Shown here in pieces: positions 5,382-5,403 of a stretch of DNA of 5,403 nucleotides (position 1 is the first letter of the stretch; every line of letters begins with the position of its first letter). Below the pieces are notes generated by a model. The model did no database searches and was not told the origin of the DNA. It was given only the letters and a program-made list of their open reading frames with translations. Position numbers and translations under genes: made by a program. Source of the stretch: Pyrinomonadaceae bacterium (GTDB taxonomy: Bacteria > Acidobacteriota > Blastocatellia > Pyrinomonadales > Pyrinomonadaceae); NCBI GenBank assembly GCA_026786155.1, contig JAJAYR010000038.1, positions 1 through 5,403 of the forward strand, given 5' to 3'.

Positions 5382-5403
5382 ATCACAGCCAACTGTTTAG
5401 CGA

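Overview
The window is an ordinary-looking stretch of bacterial chromosome with about 50% GC, short intergenic gaps and seven protein genes. Four read rightward or form a rightward block in the first 3.3 kb: moxR-type ATPase, mnmA, then a three-gene cluster around a zeta-toxin-like kinase (so five genes in all on the + strand). Three read leftward in the last 2.1 kb: aat, ywbE and a saccharopine-dehydrogenase-family oxidoreductase. The codon style, the form of MnmA and the two kinds of intergenic inverted repeat remind me of Acidobacteriota, class Blastocatellia (Pyrinomonadaceae-like). That is an impression from memory, not a test, and no marker gene here settles it.

Region 1 (1-1194). An AT-rich leader with at most a weak promoter precedes a complete MoxR AAA+ ATPase (114-1067). 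The usual MoxR partners (DUF58 and VWA/Bat genes) do not follow it. The 127-base gap behind it is mostly filled by an inverted repeat whose arms each carry three copies of a CAGGAT/ATCCTG hexamer at an exact 9-base pitch. A perfect TATAAT lies 7 bases before the mnmA start codon, which would suit a leaderless or nearly leaderless mRNA.

Region 2 (1195-3308). mnmA encodes the tRNA 2-thiouridylase that modifies U34. It is followed after 22 bases by a 62-residue basic protein with a clear Shine-Dalgarno site. After another 24 bases comes a 191-residue P-loop kinase of the zeta-toxin / COG4185 type, whose last 14 bases overlap the start of a 68-residue protein. That tight overlap, and the shape of the small protein, suggest a toxin-antitoxin-like module. 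Which small protein, if either, is the antitoxin cannot be decided from sequence alone.

Region 3 (3289-3366). The two gene blocks converge on a 33-base inverted repeat with a 12-base loop. The stop codon of the 68-residue gene is inside the left arm, and the last 14 codons and the stop of the opposing oxidoreductase are inside the right arm and loop. The three non-identical positions between the arms are all G-U pairs in the + strand RNA, so that RNA can fold into an unbroken 33-bp stem.

Region 4 (3322-5403, minus strand). aat (N-degron tagging by leucyl/phenylalanyl transfer), ywbE (small conserved protein of unknown role) and the oxidoreductase are packed as a likely operon: a 26-base gap, then an ATGA stop/start overlap. 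No RNA genes, CRISPR arrays, insertion sequences or replication origins were seen, and no gene-free stretch exceeds 300 bases.
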